Below are positions 51,658 through 61,073 of a stretch of 61,782 bases of DNA, in pieces (position 1 is the stretch's first letter; each line of letters starts with the position of its first letter). The notes beneath the pieces are model-generated. The model saw only the letters and a program-made list of their open reading frames with translations. It was not told where the DNA came from and searched no databases. Position numbers and translations under genes: made by a program. This DNA comes from Gemmatimonadaceae bacterium (GTDB lineage Bacteria > Gemmatimonadota > Gemmatimonadetes > Gemmatimonadales > Gemmatimonadaceae): the NCBI GenBank assembly GCA_013697785.1, contig JACCWE010000133.1:1-61782 (forward strand), in the 5' to 3' direction.

Positions 51658-54600
51658 ATGGCGCAATTGCGGGTGGTGGTTGGAAGGGATCCGGAGCTGC
51701 TGCTCCGCACGGCAGCGAGCGGATTTCTCACGCCGCGCGCGGCGACGACCGAGGCGCCATTCCCGACTGTTCCATATCTGCTCGCGCTTCGCCAGGGCGG
51801 ATTGCGGGACGACGTCATCGCAATGGCGGCTGAGAGCGGGGTGAAAGGGTGGTTCGACCCTCCACTCTGCATCTTCCACGAGCTTCCTCGCTGGATCGGC
51901 GCACCACAGCGCGAGACGCTCGGCGAATATGAGCGTCTGGTTCTGATCACGCGCCTCGTCCGCGAGCACGGAATCGAGCTGTTTGCGAAGGCCAGCAAGT
52001 GCGATCACTTCGTCGGCCACATCGACCGGCTGTTCGGAGAGCTGATCTCGGAAGATGTGAGTGGTGCACGGTTCGCAGAGGCGCTCGACACACGCACAGC
52101 GCGCGACGCCTTCGAGACACGCCGCGACAACGATCTCGCGAGAGTCTATGTAGCCTACCTCGCGGAGCTCGCGCGACTGGAGAAAGCGGACGGACGCGAT
52201 CAGTGGATTCACTGTGCGCGTGCGATTCGGGATGGCACGGCGAAGCTCACGGAAGCGCTGCACGGTCGACGAGAGATTCGCATCGTCGGCTTGCAGGACT
52301 TGAAGCGTGGCTGGCTCCATCTGATTCGCGCGCTCGCGGAGTCGAGCTCGATCGACACGGTTACTCTGTACAGCTCCGTCGACCTTCCGCTCGAAGGGCT
52401 GGATGCGGAATGGGAGCGGCAGCGTGACCGTGGCGATTCCCCGGTGGCGGCGTTGTTTGCGGAGGAGCGGCCGGCGGAGCGCATCGGCAAGGCTACGGTC
52501 GTGAAAGCGCCCGACATCGACCGTGAAATGGATCAGATTGCAATCGAGATACGCGCGCTCGTCGAGGCGGGAACGGCTCCGCATCGCATCGCCGTCGTCA
52601 CTCGCGATGCGCGGCCGAATCTCGATCGCGCGCTGGCGTCGCTCGCGCGGCTTGGCGTTCCCGCCACGGCGCGCCAGCGCGTGATGCTCACGTCGATTCC
52701 CGTGGTGCGCGCGATCGCGTCGCTGTTCGCCGCGGCCGCCGATGGGTGGACGCGTGGAGGGCTCGTGGAGCTCGCCTACCAGCCGTACTTCGCAGGCGGG
52801 CTCGATGCGGAGGTGCTGAATGCCATCGGCTACAGGCGGCTCGTGCTCGGCCTCGATGATTGGGAGGCGGCGCTCATCGATCTCGAGAAACGGGCGATGC
52901 GCGTCGAGGGGGAGGATGCAGCCGAGCGCCACGGCCGGCCACTTCCGGCGCCGGCGCGCGTGGCCGCCGTGCGCGATGCGTTTCGCGTGTTCGCGGCCGA
53001 GGCTCGCGCGCTCGATCGCGAGCGCACGGTGCTCGAGTGGCTCGAATGGCTTCTGGCGTTCCTCGAGAGCGACCCGTGGAAGGTGCTCGAAGCCGTCCGC
53101 ACGATTCCCGGCGATCGCATCGACGTCGTTCGCCTCGACCTGGCGGGATGGACGTCGCTGACGACCATTGTACACGAGTGGCACCGTGCGGTCGTGGAGC
53201 ACGGAGCCGAGCCACGATCATTGGTTGCCGCTGAGTTCAACGCGCAACTCCGGGAATTTCTCACGGGCGATGTTCCAATCTTGACGCCGATGTCTCGCGG
53301 AGTGCAGGTGCTCGAGGCACTCGCCGCCGCGTACAGGTCGTTCGACTACGTATTCCTGACCGGAATGGAGGCCGGCGCATTTCCGAAGTCCGCGCCGGTA
53401 TCTCCCCTCTTCGACGACGCGGATCGAAACGCGCTCGTGAAGGCTGGACTTCCGCTCGAGCTCGACGCGGTCTGGGACGAGCGCGAGCGCGACCTCTTCC
53501 GCATCATCGTCGCCGGCGCACGGCGCGGCTTCACGATGTCCTACGCCCGGCTCGATGCGGCCGGGCGCGAGGTCATTGCGTCGGCGTTCGTCGACGAGCT
53601 CACGGAGGTCGCGACCGTCGAGCAGCGCACGATGTCCGCGTCGCTAGTCGTGCTACCGGGAGTATCGCTGTATCGCGCGCTCGATGGCCCGGAGCTCGCG
53701 CTGCATGCGGCCACGATCGAGTACGAGCGCATCGACAAGGTGCCGAGCCGGTACAACGGACGGATCGAGGCGCCCGACCTCGTAGGGTGGCTCGCGCAGG
53801 AGTTCGGCGACGATCGTCTGTGGAGTGCGACGCAGCTCGAAGACTTCGCGAAGTGCCCTTGGGCCTATTTCTCGAAGCGATTGTTGCGCATCGAGAAGCT
53901 GAACGACCCCGACGGCGATGTCGATCCAGCGACGCGCGGCCAGCTGCTGCATGATGCGCTCAAGATGTTCTACGATAGCGCGAAGGAGCGAGTAGGCGGG
54001 GCCGTGTTTCTAACAGGAGCGGATTCAGGGTGGGCTAAAGAGCTCGCGACGAAGTGTGTGTCGCAAATCGTGGATGATTACGCGAGCCGTGAGCGGCTCG
54101 GGCACCCGTCGCTGCTCGAAGCCAAGCGCAGCGAGTACGTGCGCATGCTGCGCGGCTATCTCACGTGGGAAATAAAGCTGCACGACGATATGGTGAATCC
54201 TCCGCCACGCGCGAGAAAGGCGCCCGCGATGATTCGCACGGGCGTCGTGAGCCACGAAGAGAAATTCGAAGATGAGCTGCTCGAGCGCGCAGGCGTTCGC
54301 ATTCGCTACCGCGGCTCGATCGACCGGGTCGAGGTATCGGTCGACGATCGCATCGCCGAGGGGGAATACGTCGTCGCCGCCGACTACAAGACGACCGTGA
54401 GCTCGACTCCAGGCCAGGGCAATGCGACCGCGTGGAAGGACGGCGTCGTATTGCAGGTGCCGCTGTACGCGCTCGCGCTCAGCCGGATGCGACCCGATGC
54501 TCAGATAGCGCGCGCGGGATATCTCGCACTCTCGACGCCGAAGGAGGTGCTTCAGCTCGATCTCATCGCCATCGACAAGAAGACGCACGAGCTCGTTCCA

Positions 54601-54771
54601 AAACCCGACGCGGACGACATGTGGAGCGCGGCGCTCGATTCTGCGATCGAGCACGTGAAGAGCGCGCGCCGCGGCGAGTTCGCTGCGGGCCCGCCCGGCA
54701 AGTGCACCTGCCCGCCATGGTGCCATGGCCGCGACATCTGCCGCATCCCCGGCGGCCCGGTGACACGATGA
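51658..54771 (+). CDS. addB: AddB-like subunit of a helicase-nuclease
   Basis: This 1037-aa protein has an N-terminal UvrD-like fold whose Walker A is degenerate ('V-V-V-G-R-D-P-E', with no G-K-T). A C-terminal PD-(D/E)xK nuclease follows: His in 'R-G-Q-L-L-H-D-A', Asp889 (S-I-D-R) and Asp909-x-Lys911 (A-D-Y-K-T). C733 (F-A-K-C-P-W) with C1018, C1022 and C1028 fits the Fe-S staple that holds the AddB nuclease together. It pairs with the next gene to resect double-strand breaks for recombination. It diverges from the WYL operon. The exact subclass (AddB versus RecB-like) is inferred. Confidence 0.85.
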   Translation: MAQLRVVVGRDPELLLRTAASGFLTPRAATTEAPFPTVPYLLALRQGGLRDDVIAMAAESGVKGWFDPPLCIFHELPRWIGAPQRETLGEYERLVLITRLVREHGIELFAKASKCDHFVGHIDRLFGELISEDVSGARFAEALDTRTARDAFETRRDNDLARVYVAYLAELARLEKADGRDQWIHCARAIRDGTAKLTEALHGRREIRIVGLQDLKRGWLHLIRALAESSSIDTVTLYSSVDLPLEGLDAEWERQRDRGDSPVAALFAEERPAERIGKATVVKAPDIDREMDQIAIEIRALVEAGTAPHRIAVVTRDARPNLDRALASLARLGVPATARQRVMLTSIPVVRAIASLFAAAADGWTRGGLVELAYQPYFAGGLDAEVLNAIGYRRLVLGLDDWEAALIDLEKRAMRVEGEDAAERHGRPLPAPARVAAVRDAFRVFAAEARALDRERTVLEWLEWLLAFLESDPWKVLEAVRTIPGDRIDVVRLDLAGWTSLTTIVHEWHRAVVEHGAEPRSLVAAEFNAQLREFLTGDVPILTPMSRGVQVLEALAAAYRSFDYVFLTGMEAGAFPKSAPVSPLFDDADRNALVKAGLPLELDAVWDERERDLFRIIVAGARRGFTMSYARLDAAGREVIASAFVDELTEVATVEQRTMSASLVVLPGVSLYRALDGPELALHAATIEYERIDKVPSRYNGRIEAPDLVGWLAQEFGDDRLWSATQLEDFAKCPWAYFSKRLLRIEKLNDPDGDVDPATRGQLLHDALKMFYDSAKERVGGAVFLTGADSGWAKELATKCVSQIVDDYASRERLGHPSLLEAKRSEYVRMLRGYLTWEIKLHDDMVNPPPRARKAPAMIRTGVVSHEEKFEDELLERAGVRIRYRGSIDRVEVSVDDRIAEGEYVVAADYKTTVSSTPGQGNATAWKDGVVLQVPLYALALSRMRPDAQIARAGYLALSTPKEVLQLDLIAIDKKTHELVPKPDADDMWSAALDSAIEHVKSARRGEFAAGPPGKCTCPPWCHGRDICRIPGGPVTR

Positions 54772-57700
54772 CCGACATCGTTCCGATCGAGAAGCCGAGG
54801 CCGAGCGACGCGCAGTGGGAGGCGATCCGCGAGACCGGGCGACACATGCTCGTGTCCGCAGGCGCCGGTACGGGCAAGACATTCACCGTCGTCTCGCACA
54901 TTCTGTATCTGATGGGCGTCGAGACGCGAGAGAGCATCCATTCCCCCGCCTTGGCCCTCGAGCAGATCGCGGCAATCACTTTCACCAACAAGGCGGCGGC
55001 CGAGCTGAAGGAGAAGCTGAGGAACGGACTCCGCGCGGCTGCACGGCGCGCGGAGAGCTATCGCGTCGACAACGCGCGCGTCGGCACGATCCACGGATTC
55101 TGCGGCGACATCCTGCGCGAGTTCGCGCTGCGTGGCTCGCTCGCTCCCGGCCTCGCACTGCTCGACGAATCGGAGAGCCGGGCGCGACGCGCGGAGTGCG
55201 TGCGCGACGCGCTGCTGCGCGCGCTCGAGCGCCCGCCGGGCGATCCTGGCAGCGTCGACGGGCTCGTGGAGCTGCTCGCGGAATATTCGGTGCGCGATGT
55301 CGAAGGCTGGACGGCGGAGCTGCTCGAGGAGGGCGATCATCTGCGCTTGATCGTAGAAGACGCGCCCGTGCATCCGCCGCGCGAGCGCGCGCTCATCTCG
55401 CTCGCGGTGCGCGCGGAATCGCTGTTCGCGGCGCAGCTGCGTGATCACGGCGAGATGGACTTCGATCGCATGATCACATGGACGCGCGATCTCATCCGCG
55501 ACGATGCCGCGGTGCGCGACACGCTCCGCCGCCGGATCCGCGTACTGATCATCGATGAGTTTCAGGACGTCGACCCCGTGCAGCGCGAGATCGCCTATCT
55601 GCTCGCCGATCCCGCGGGCGGATCTCCCGATACGACGCGCCTGATGCTCGTCGGCGATCCGAAGCAGAGCATCTACAGCTTCAGGAAAGCGAACGTGCGC
55701 GGGTGGAAGACGGTCGAGCGCGACTTCCGCGACAACGGGTGGGGGATCGTGGTGCCGATCGCCGACAGCCGCCGCAGCGTTCCGGCGGTGCTCGGCTTCG
55801 TCGACCACGCGATCGGCTCGCTGCTCGACGAGCCGATTGGCGGCTCAGCCGTGCTGCGTGACTTCGAGGTAGCCTACGCGCCGGTGAATCCTGTTCGCGC
55901 ACGCGAGTCGGCGGTTGCAGTCGAATTTCTCACAGTTCCTGCGAAGGAAGATGGTTGCGCGCACAAGGTCGAGGTCATTCGCGAGAGCGAAGCGCGCGAG
56001 GTTGCGCGGCGAGCAGTCGAGCTGCATCAGGATAGTGGAGTGAAGTGGTCGGAGATGGCGGTGCTGCTGAGCGGCTGGGGCGCGCTCGAGACATACGAAG
56101 GCGCTCTTCGCAGCGCAGGAGTGCCGACGTACGCACTCCGCACCGAGGGTTTCTACGAACAGCGGGAGATCCTCGACCTCATCGTCGCGCTCGAGGCCAT
56201 CCGCAACGCCAACGACGATCGCGCGCTGCTCGGCTTTCTGCGGAGCCCTTTCATAGGCGTCACGGACGAGACCCTACTCCGCATCGCCAATCGCGTTGCC
56301 TCACCGATCTGGCCCCTGCTCGGCGACGAGAGCCTGCTTTCAATCCCGGAGGAAGAGGAGCGCGCGAGAGTGTATACGGCGGTGGAGCTCATCACGCGGC
56401 TCGCGCTGCTTCGCGATCGCGTTGGGACCTCCGCGCTGATCGAGGAGCTGCTCCTCGACACAGGGTATCTCGCGCATCTCGCGCTCATGGGGCAGCCCGG
56501 CATGCAGGCGATAGCCAATGTTCGCAAGTTCATCCGCATCGCCGAGTCCACCCCGGACGTCAGCCTCGGCGCCTTCCTCGATCTGATCGAGAGCGCGCGC
56601 GAGCTGAAGGTGAAGGAGGGGAGCGCGAGACTGTTCGGCGAGAGCGACGACGTGCTCACGATCACATCGATCCACAGCGCAAAGGGGCTCGAGTGGAAGG
56701 TCGTGTTCTGGTGCGATCTCGTCCGCGAAATACGGAATCGCAGCTCGACGATGCTTGTGAGCGGCACCCGCATCTCGCTCGGCGCCAGCGATGACGATGC
56801 GGAGGAGCCTGGCGACGCTGCGGCCGATGACGAGGACGCTGCCGACACCGTGGGCGAGCGGGAGGCGATCGCAGCGGCGCTCAAGGATGAGCGCAGTGCC
56901 GAAACCAAGCGGCTGTGGTACGTCGCAGCGACTCGCGCGAGAGATCGGCTCATTATCTGCCTGCCGGCGGGATGCTCGAAGAAGTCGCGGGAAGATGCCA
57001 TCAAGCGCGAGAAGAATGGTGAAGCACAGAAGCGCACATTCGGATCTGCTGCCGATGCGATGAAGCTCGTCTTTCCCGCGATCGGATCGGCGGCGCACGA
57101 GCGCTATCGTGCAGCCGACGGACGCGAGTACGAGGCGAAGATGAAGCTCGTCGAGGTTGTGAACATCGACGAGAGTATGGAACAACCTCAGCGCGCCGCG
57201 CTCGATGCGTCGGTGCTGACCACGCCGCCAATGCCGATTCGCGTCGCCGCCGGGCGCTCGCGTCACTCGGCGACGGAGCTCCTCTCGGAGGAACGATGCG
57301 CGCGGCGGCACTGGTACAAGTACGTCGCCGGCGTTCGCGAACCGGAGATCGCGGTTGGCGAAAGACATGGCGAGATGAATGCGATCAAGCGCGGACTGAT
57401 CGTACATGATGTGCTCGAGCGACTTCGAGAGCTGGAAGAGCTCTATGCGTTGCTCGAGGATGCGGTTCGCCGCCACGATAAGGGCGCGCCATCGGCCGAG
57501 TCCGCAGCGGGCGTGCACTATCGAGAGGAGATCGCGGCCGAGCTGCGCGCGGCGCTCGAGCAGCCCGACTACCGCGCCATCCTCGATTCGCCCGGCGCGA
57601 AGCGCGAGCTGGGCTTTCTACACATTCTCGATGCCGGCACATACATCGAGGGAAAGATCGATCTCGTCGCGCCCGGTGTGGACGGTTATCGCGTCGTCGA

Positions 57701-58043
57701 CGTGAAAACGAGCCAGTGCGATCCGGATGCCGCAGCATTCAAAGCGGAGCAGTACGCGATACAAAAAGCGGTGTACATCGCGGCGCTCGAAGACATCGGG
57801 GGAGCGCGCGTCGCAGACTTCGGCTTTCAGTTCACCGCGATCGCGACCCGGATCGGTGACGCGCTCACCGATGAGTCGCGCGCCGCTCTTTCCGCTCGCC
57901 TTCACGCGACGCTGAGAGCGCTCGATGTCGAGCCGCCAGCGCTGGCGAAGAGCGCGAACGACTGTCGCTTTTGTGGCTATCGCGAGGTCAGGTGGTGTCC
58001 CGGAGTTCCGGAGATCGCGATCGCAGGGTTGAGCGAGCGTTAA
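54768..58043 (+). CDS. addA: AddA-like UvrD helicase with Fe-S-type nuclease domain
   Basis: This 1091-aa SF1 helicase-nuclease has a Walker A 'A-G-A-G-T-G-K-T' (31-38), 'T-F-T-N-K-A-A-A-E-L', Walker B 'I-I-D-E-F-Q-D-V-D-P', 'V-G-D-P-K-Q-S-I-Y-S-F-R' and 'I-H-S-A-K-G-L-E-W'. The C-terminal PD-(D/E)xK nuclease has 'G-L-I-V-H-D', 'G-K-I-D-L-V' and 'V-V-D-V-K-T'. C844 with C1066, C1069 and C1077 forms a four-Cys pattern like Cas4/AddB Fe-S nucleases, unusual for AddA. The ATG overlaps the addB stop (ATGA). It drives DNA end resection; both subunits seem nuclease-active. Confidence 0.88.
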   Translation: MTDIVPIEKPRPSDAQWEAIRETGRHMLVSAGAGTGKTFTVVSHILYLMGVETRESIHSPALALEQIAAITFTNKAAAELKEKLRNGLRAAARRAESYRVDNARVGTIHGFCGDILREFALRGSLAPGLALLDESESRARRAECVRDALLRALERPPGDPGSVDGLVELLAEYSVRDVEGWTAELLEEGDHLRLIVEDAPVHPPRERALISLAVRAESLFAAQLRDHGEMDFDRMITWTRDLIRDDAAVRDTLRRRIRVLIIDEFQDVDPVQREIAYLLADPAGGSPDTTRLMLVGDPKQSIYSFRKANVRGWKTVERDFRDNGWGIVVPIADSRRSVPAVLGFVDHAIGSLLDEPIGGSAVLRDFEVAYAPVNPVRARESAVAVEFLTVPAKEDGCAHKVEVIRESEAREVARRAVELHQDSGVKWSEMAVLLSGWGALETYEGALRSAGVPTYALRTEGFYEQREILDLIVALEAIRNANDDRALLGFLRSPFIGVTDETLLRIANRVASPIWPLLGDESLLSIPEEEERARVYTAVELITRLALLRDRVGTSALIEELLLDTGYLAHLALMGQPGMQAIANVRKFIRIAESTPDVSLGAFLDLIESARELKVKEGSARLFGESDDVLTITSIHSAKGLEWKVVFWCDLVREIRNRSSTMLVSGTRISLGASDDDAEEPGDAAADDEDAADTVGEREAIAAALKDERSAETKRLWYVAATRARDRLIICLPAGCSKKSREDAIKREKNGEAQKRTFGSAADAMKLVFPAIGSAAHERYRAADGREYEAKMKLVEVVNIDESMEQPQRAALDASVLTTPPMPIRVAAGRSRHSATELLSEERCARRHWYKYVAGVREPEIAVGERHGEMNAIKRGLIVHDVLERLRELEELYALLEDAVRRHDKGAPSAESAAGVHYREEIAAELRAALEQPDYRAILDSPGAKRELGFLHILDAGTYIEGKIDLVAPGVDGYRVVDVKTSQCDPDAAAFKAEQYAIQKAVYIAALEDIGGARVADFGFQFTAIATRIGDALTDESRAALSARLHATLRALDVEPPALAKSANDCRFCGYREVRWCPGVPEIAIAGLSER

Positions 58044-58228
58044 CCAATGCTACCTCCACAGAACCCGCCGAACGCGTCTGAAAAAAGTTCCGTGCCACCT
58101 GCTTTCCAAATCCTGGACCACCACGCTCAACCGCGTGTATCATCTGTTCACAAGCTGACATGCTCCGGCAGGGCCAAAGGAGCTGCATTCGCCAAACACA
58201 GGACAATCGTCAACCAGGCGGAATTCGT

Positions 58229-59110
58229 ATGACTAAGCTCCTTGGACTTCTCGCGATTACCCTCGCTCTCCCTGCTGCCGCGCACGCGCAGCGCCGCGGG
58301 AACGAGGGAGCGGATCAAAACCGCGGTCATCAGGAACGCGCCCAGCGCGGCATGGGGAACGCGCGCGCCGAGTCGCATGGAGATCGCGGCGATCGCGGTC
58401 GCACGTACGAAAACGGCGCTCATCAGAGCAATGGGTCGCGGCCGCAGTATCAGGACCGGTCGAGCTCGAGTCCGGCGCAGCGCGTCGAGACGGGTGTCAA
58501 CACGCGCGCCGACACGCGCGCCGACACGCGCGCCGATGGGCGCTACAACGCCGGCAACAATCGGAACGATCAGGGCAATAGTCGCAACAATCGCGGCAGC
58601 TATCGGAATGATCAGGGCAACAACCGCAACGATCAGGGCAGCTATCGGAACGATCGCGGCAACAATCGGAACGATCAGGGCACGTATGGAAACGATCAGG
58701 GCAACAATCGGAACGATCGCGGCAACAATGGCAATGATCGCGGCAACTATCGCCCGGATCGCAACGACCGGTACCGTGTCGATACGCGCAATCGGACCGA
58801 CTACGACTATCGCGATCGCGGTTATCGTCCGTCGCCGAGCTATCGCGTCGGCTATGGATGGCACGGCGGCTTCTCGCATGACTACATCGGACCGCGCCAT
58901 GTGTGGCGGCTCGAGGGTGGCGGTCGTGACCGCTTCTTCTTTCGCGGCTTCTACTTCCGCGTGGCGTCCTACGATTATGGCTACGCTGATGAGTGGTATT
59001 GGGATCGCGACAACGTGATCATCTACGACGATCCCGACAACTCGGGATGCTACCTCGCCTACAATACGCGGCTCGGCACCTATCTCCACGTGTCATTCGA
59101 CGGAAACTGA
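58229..59110 (+). CDS. Secreted Asn/Gly/Arg-rich repeat protein
   Basis: This 293-aa protein has a signal peptide (about 1-20, ending A-H-A-Q). A very hydrophilic region of T-R-A-D (residues 93-104) and N-D-x-G-N-N-R-type repeats (112-174) is followed by a Tyr/Trp-rich folded C-terminus (about 195-293: 'Y-G-W-H-G-G-F-S-H-D-Y-I-G-P-R-H-V-W-R-L'). That domain resembles small RcnB-like or YXWGXW-type periplasmic proteins. Function is unknown. The reverse strand reads as a long hydrophobic open frame only because of the repeats. Confidence 0.75.
   Translation: MTKLLGLLAITLALPAAAHAQRRGNEGADQNRGHQERAQRGMGNARAESHGDRGDRGRTYENGAHQSNGSRPQYQDRSSSSPAQRVETGVNTRADTRADTRADGRYNAGNNRNDQGNSRNNRGSYRNDQGNNRNDQGSYRNDRGNNRNDQGTYGNDQGNNRNDRGNNGNDRGNYRPDRNDRYRVDTRNRTDYDYRDRGYRPSPSYRVGYGWHGGFSHDYIGPRHVWRLEGGGRDRFFFRGFYFRVASYDYGYADEWYWDRDNVIIYDDPDNSGCYLAYNTRLGTYLHVSFDGN
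58562..58750 (+). repeat. Nine tandem 21-base units encoding R-N-D-Q-G-N-N-like heptapeptides
   Basis: The units encode R/G-N-D/N-Q/R-G-N/S/T-N/S/Y. They vary mainly at positions 4 and 6-7 and keep the reading frame, so they are under protein-level selection. A shorter run of 12-base ACGCGCGCCGAC-like units (T-R-A-D) lies just upstream at 58505-58540. Confidence 0.85.
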
Positions 59111-59133
59111 GTAGCTCTGTATGTCCGTTCGAT

Positions 59134-59169
59134 CGACGACGGGACTCGCACACGCGGGTCCCGTCGTCG
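59134..59169. terminator. Perfect 12-bp stem after the repeat protein gene
   Basis: CGACGACGGGAC (59134-59145) pairs with GTCCCGTCGTCG (59158-59169) across a 12-base loop, 23 bases after the stop codon. There is no T-run, but the long GC-rich stem at a gene end fits a terminator or mRNA 3' stabiliser. Confidence 0.55.
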
Positions 59170-59287
59170 CATCAAGATCTATGTGTTCCGGAAAGGCCAC
59201 AGGCCCGCCTTCGCATCCAGGCATGAGCCGCGGCGGCGCCCGATCTCGCTATAGAGTAGGAAGCCATCACTCCAGCCACGGCCCTGC

Positions 59288-59692
59288 ATGGCATTGCCGC
59301 TCACCGACGACGACAAGTGGATCGCGTGTCCGCAATGCCGCATCGCGAATATCGCCGCGAGCGTCTACTGCACTTCGTGTGGCGCGGTGCTCGATCCGAC
59401 TGCGCCACCGCCGAATCCAGCGGCAGAGCGAAAGCACTGGATGTTGTTCATCGGCATTCTCGCATTTCTGATTGGCAGCGCCATCTGGGCGGGCGTCAGC
59501 CCGAACAGCATTGCGGCGAAGATGTACGACTCCTCGATCCCGATCTTCTACGGGCTGATTCTGATCTTCGGGTTTACGAGAGCGTTTCTGCGCTTTCGGA
59601 AGGGAGACCTGAGCGGCGGCATCATGGGAGTCGCTCTCACGATTTTGATCGCGCTCGCCGCACTGCCGACAGTACTCGACCTCGATAAGTGA
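59288..59692 (+). CDS. Zinc-ribbon membrane protein
   Basis: This 134-aa protein has a zinc ribbon C14-x2-C17...C28-x2-C31 (C-P-Q-C, C-T-S-C) in the first 35 residues. A Pro-rich linker follows, then three hydrophobic segments (about 51-70, 84-101 and 113-131). The ribbon faces the cytoplasm if the N-terminus is inside. Such proteins are common and functionally unassigned. It is followed 32 bases later by a small tail-anchored protein, perhaps a partner. Confidence 0.7.
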   Translation: MALPLTDDDKWIACPQCRIANIAASVYCTSCGAVLDPTAPPPNPAAERKHWMLFIGILAFLIGSAIWAGVSPNSIAAKMYDSSIPIFYGLILIFGFTRAFLRFRKGDLSGGIMGVALTILIALAALPTVLDLDK

Positions 59693-59724
59693 CGTCCACA
59701 ACGCACCACGCTCCGGAGAGGTAG

Positions 59725-60021
59725 ATGGGCACGTTCGTCAGTCAACTCATGGCCACCGAACGGCAGGTCGTCGAGACCTTCCGAATCGCGAATGCAGTCA
59801 CGCCGCAGTCGGCGATCGTTCCGCCCGCGTGGCCGGCGCGCACGCAGCGTCAGATCTTCAAGCGCTTCACGAAGAAGCGCGCTCTGGTGGCGACTCCCGA
59901 CGGGCGGATCTGGCTCGACGAGACCCGCTACTTCGACTACATCCAGTGGCGCTCGCGCGGGCTAACGATCTTCGTCGTCGGCGTCGTCGTCGTAACCGTG
60001 CTCGCGATCATCTACCTCTGA
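59725..60021 (+). CDS. Small tail-anchored membrane protein
   Basis: This 98-aa protein has a basic soluble part with 'W-P-A-R-T-Q-R-Q-I-F-K-R-F-T-K-K-R-A' (about 36-53). It ends in one hydrophobic helix (about 79-97: 'L-T-I-F-V-V-G-V-V-V-V-T-V-L-A-I-I'). A GGAGAGG site precedes the ATG. Its 3' end overlaps the convergent phosphatase gene by 14 bases. No family was recognised. Confidence 0.7.
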   Translation: MGTFVSQLMATERQVVETFRIANAVTPQSAIVPPAWPARTQRQIFKRFTKKRALVATPDGRIWLDETRYFDYIQWRSRGLTIFVVGVVVVTVLAIIYL

Positions 60022-60877
60022 CGAGATCCGTCTCCCCGGAAGGCGTCGCGCGGCCGACTACGATCGTGATATTGTCCGTGCCACCTCCGTCGAGCGCGTC
60101 CTGCATCAACTGCTCGCAGACCTGCTTCGACGAGGTCATCGTCGACAACCGGCTCGCGATCTGATCGTCGGGCACGTGCTTCGTGAGCCCGTCCGTGCAT
60201 AGCAGATGCACGTTGTTCCAGTCGGCGCGAAGGCGTGTGATCACCGGCACCGACGCCTCGCCGCCGATCGCGCTCGACAATACGTTCTTGAATTGCGATC
60301 GCTCGGCGATCTCGCGCGTGAACACACCCTGCTCCACCAGATCCTGCGCTATCGTCTGATCCGTCGTGACCTGCGAGAGATGTCCGTCGCGATAGAGATA
60401 GTAGCGCGAGTCGCCGACCTGCAGCAGATAGTACCAGGGCCACACGCCTATCCACAGCGTGAGCGTCGTCGCCATGCGAATGCCGTCGCCCTCGTTCGCC
60501 GCCTGCTCGAGCACCGCCTCGTGCGACTTGAGCGCCGCGCCCTGCAGCGCTGGGGTCATCGATCCATCGACCGCCGCCGCGCGATCATAGCAATCGAGAG
60601 CGCTCACGACATAGCGCGTCGCAGTCTCGAGCGCGATCGCGCTCGCGCGCTCACCGCCCGTCGCCCCACCGACGCCGTCGGCCACCATCGCGATGAATGC
60701 GAGGCGCTGGTCGGCGAGCGGCAGGCGATCGGGCTCGGAGAGGTTGGTGTCGAGAATGTTGACCCGACGATGTACCGACGCGAGGAGAAAGTGATCCTCG
60801 TTCTTCGAGCGCACCTTGCCGCGATCGGAGAGTCCGTACACATCAATCTCTTCGTCGCGCGGCTTTCGATTCGTCAT
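60008..60877 (-). CDS. PP2C-type Ser/Thr protein phosphatase
   Basis: This 289-aa soluble PPM-family phosphatase has 'S-D-R-G-K-V-R-S-K-N-E-D' and 'V-A-D-G-V-G-G-A-T-G-G-E' (metal Asp). It also has 'V-G-D-S-R-Y-Y-L-Y', 'C-T-D-G-L-T-K' and 'G-G-T-D-N-I-T-I-V-V' (metal Asp), so the Mn/Mg site is complete. It reverses Ser/Thr phosphorylation, normally opposite a Hanks-type kinase, but no kinase gene is in the window. The ATG at 60877 follows a strong GGAGGAG. A start 78 bases upstream is less likely. Confidence 0.92.
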   Translation of the reverse strand: MTNRKPRDEEIDVYGLSDRGKVRSKNEDHFLLASVHRRVNILDTNLSEPDRLPLADQRLAFIAMVADGVGGATGGERASAIALETATRYVVSALDCYDRAAAVDGSMTPALQGAALKSHEAVLEQAANEGDGIRMATTLTLWIGVWPWYYLLQVGDSRYYLYRDGHLSQVTTDQTIAQDLVEQGVFTREIAERSQFKNVLSSAIGGEASVPVITRLRADWNNVHLLCTDGLTKHVPDDQIASRLSTMTSSKQVCEQLMQDALDGGGTDNITIVVGRATPSGETDLVRGR

Positions 60878-61073
60878 GGCTCCTCCAACGCGCAGGTGCA
60901 CCGCGCTTTTCTGCCGGCCGCATCTGGTGGCGGTCGTTGGTGATCTTATATTCACGATTGTACGGAGTCACCGCGGCTTCCACCATAGGTAACTCGCTTC
61001 AGGCCTGCAACGACGCGCCATCGTGCACGGGCAAGATACGCCCCCCCCGCCACCCCGGTTTCCGAGGTACTTC

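Noticed and set aside
51583-53202. 539-codon open frame on the minus strand
   Set aside because: It is antisense to addB; composition is Arg/His-rich without any motif, while addB has complete domain signatures.
58505-58750. Possible CRISPR array
   Set aside because: The units are 12 and 21 bases, directly adjacent with no unique spacers, in frame within a protein gene.
58148-59089. Long open frame on the minus strand with a strikingly Ile/Val/Ala-rich, membrane-like protein
   Set aside because: It is the antisense of the N-D-x-G-N repeats: repeated GAT/AAC codons read backwards as Ile and Val. There is no ribosome site, and the plus strand has a clear signal peptide and folded C-terminus.
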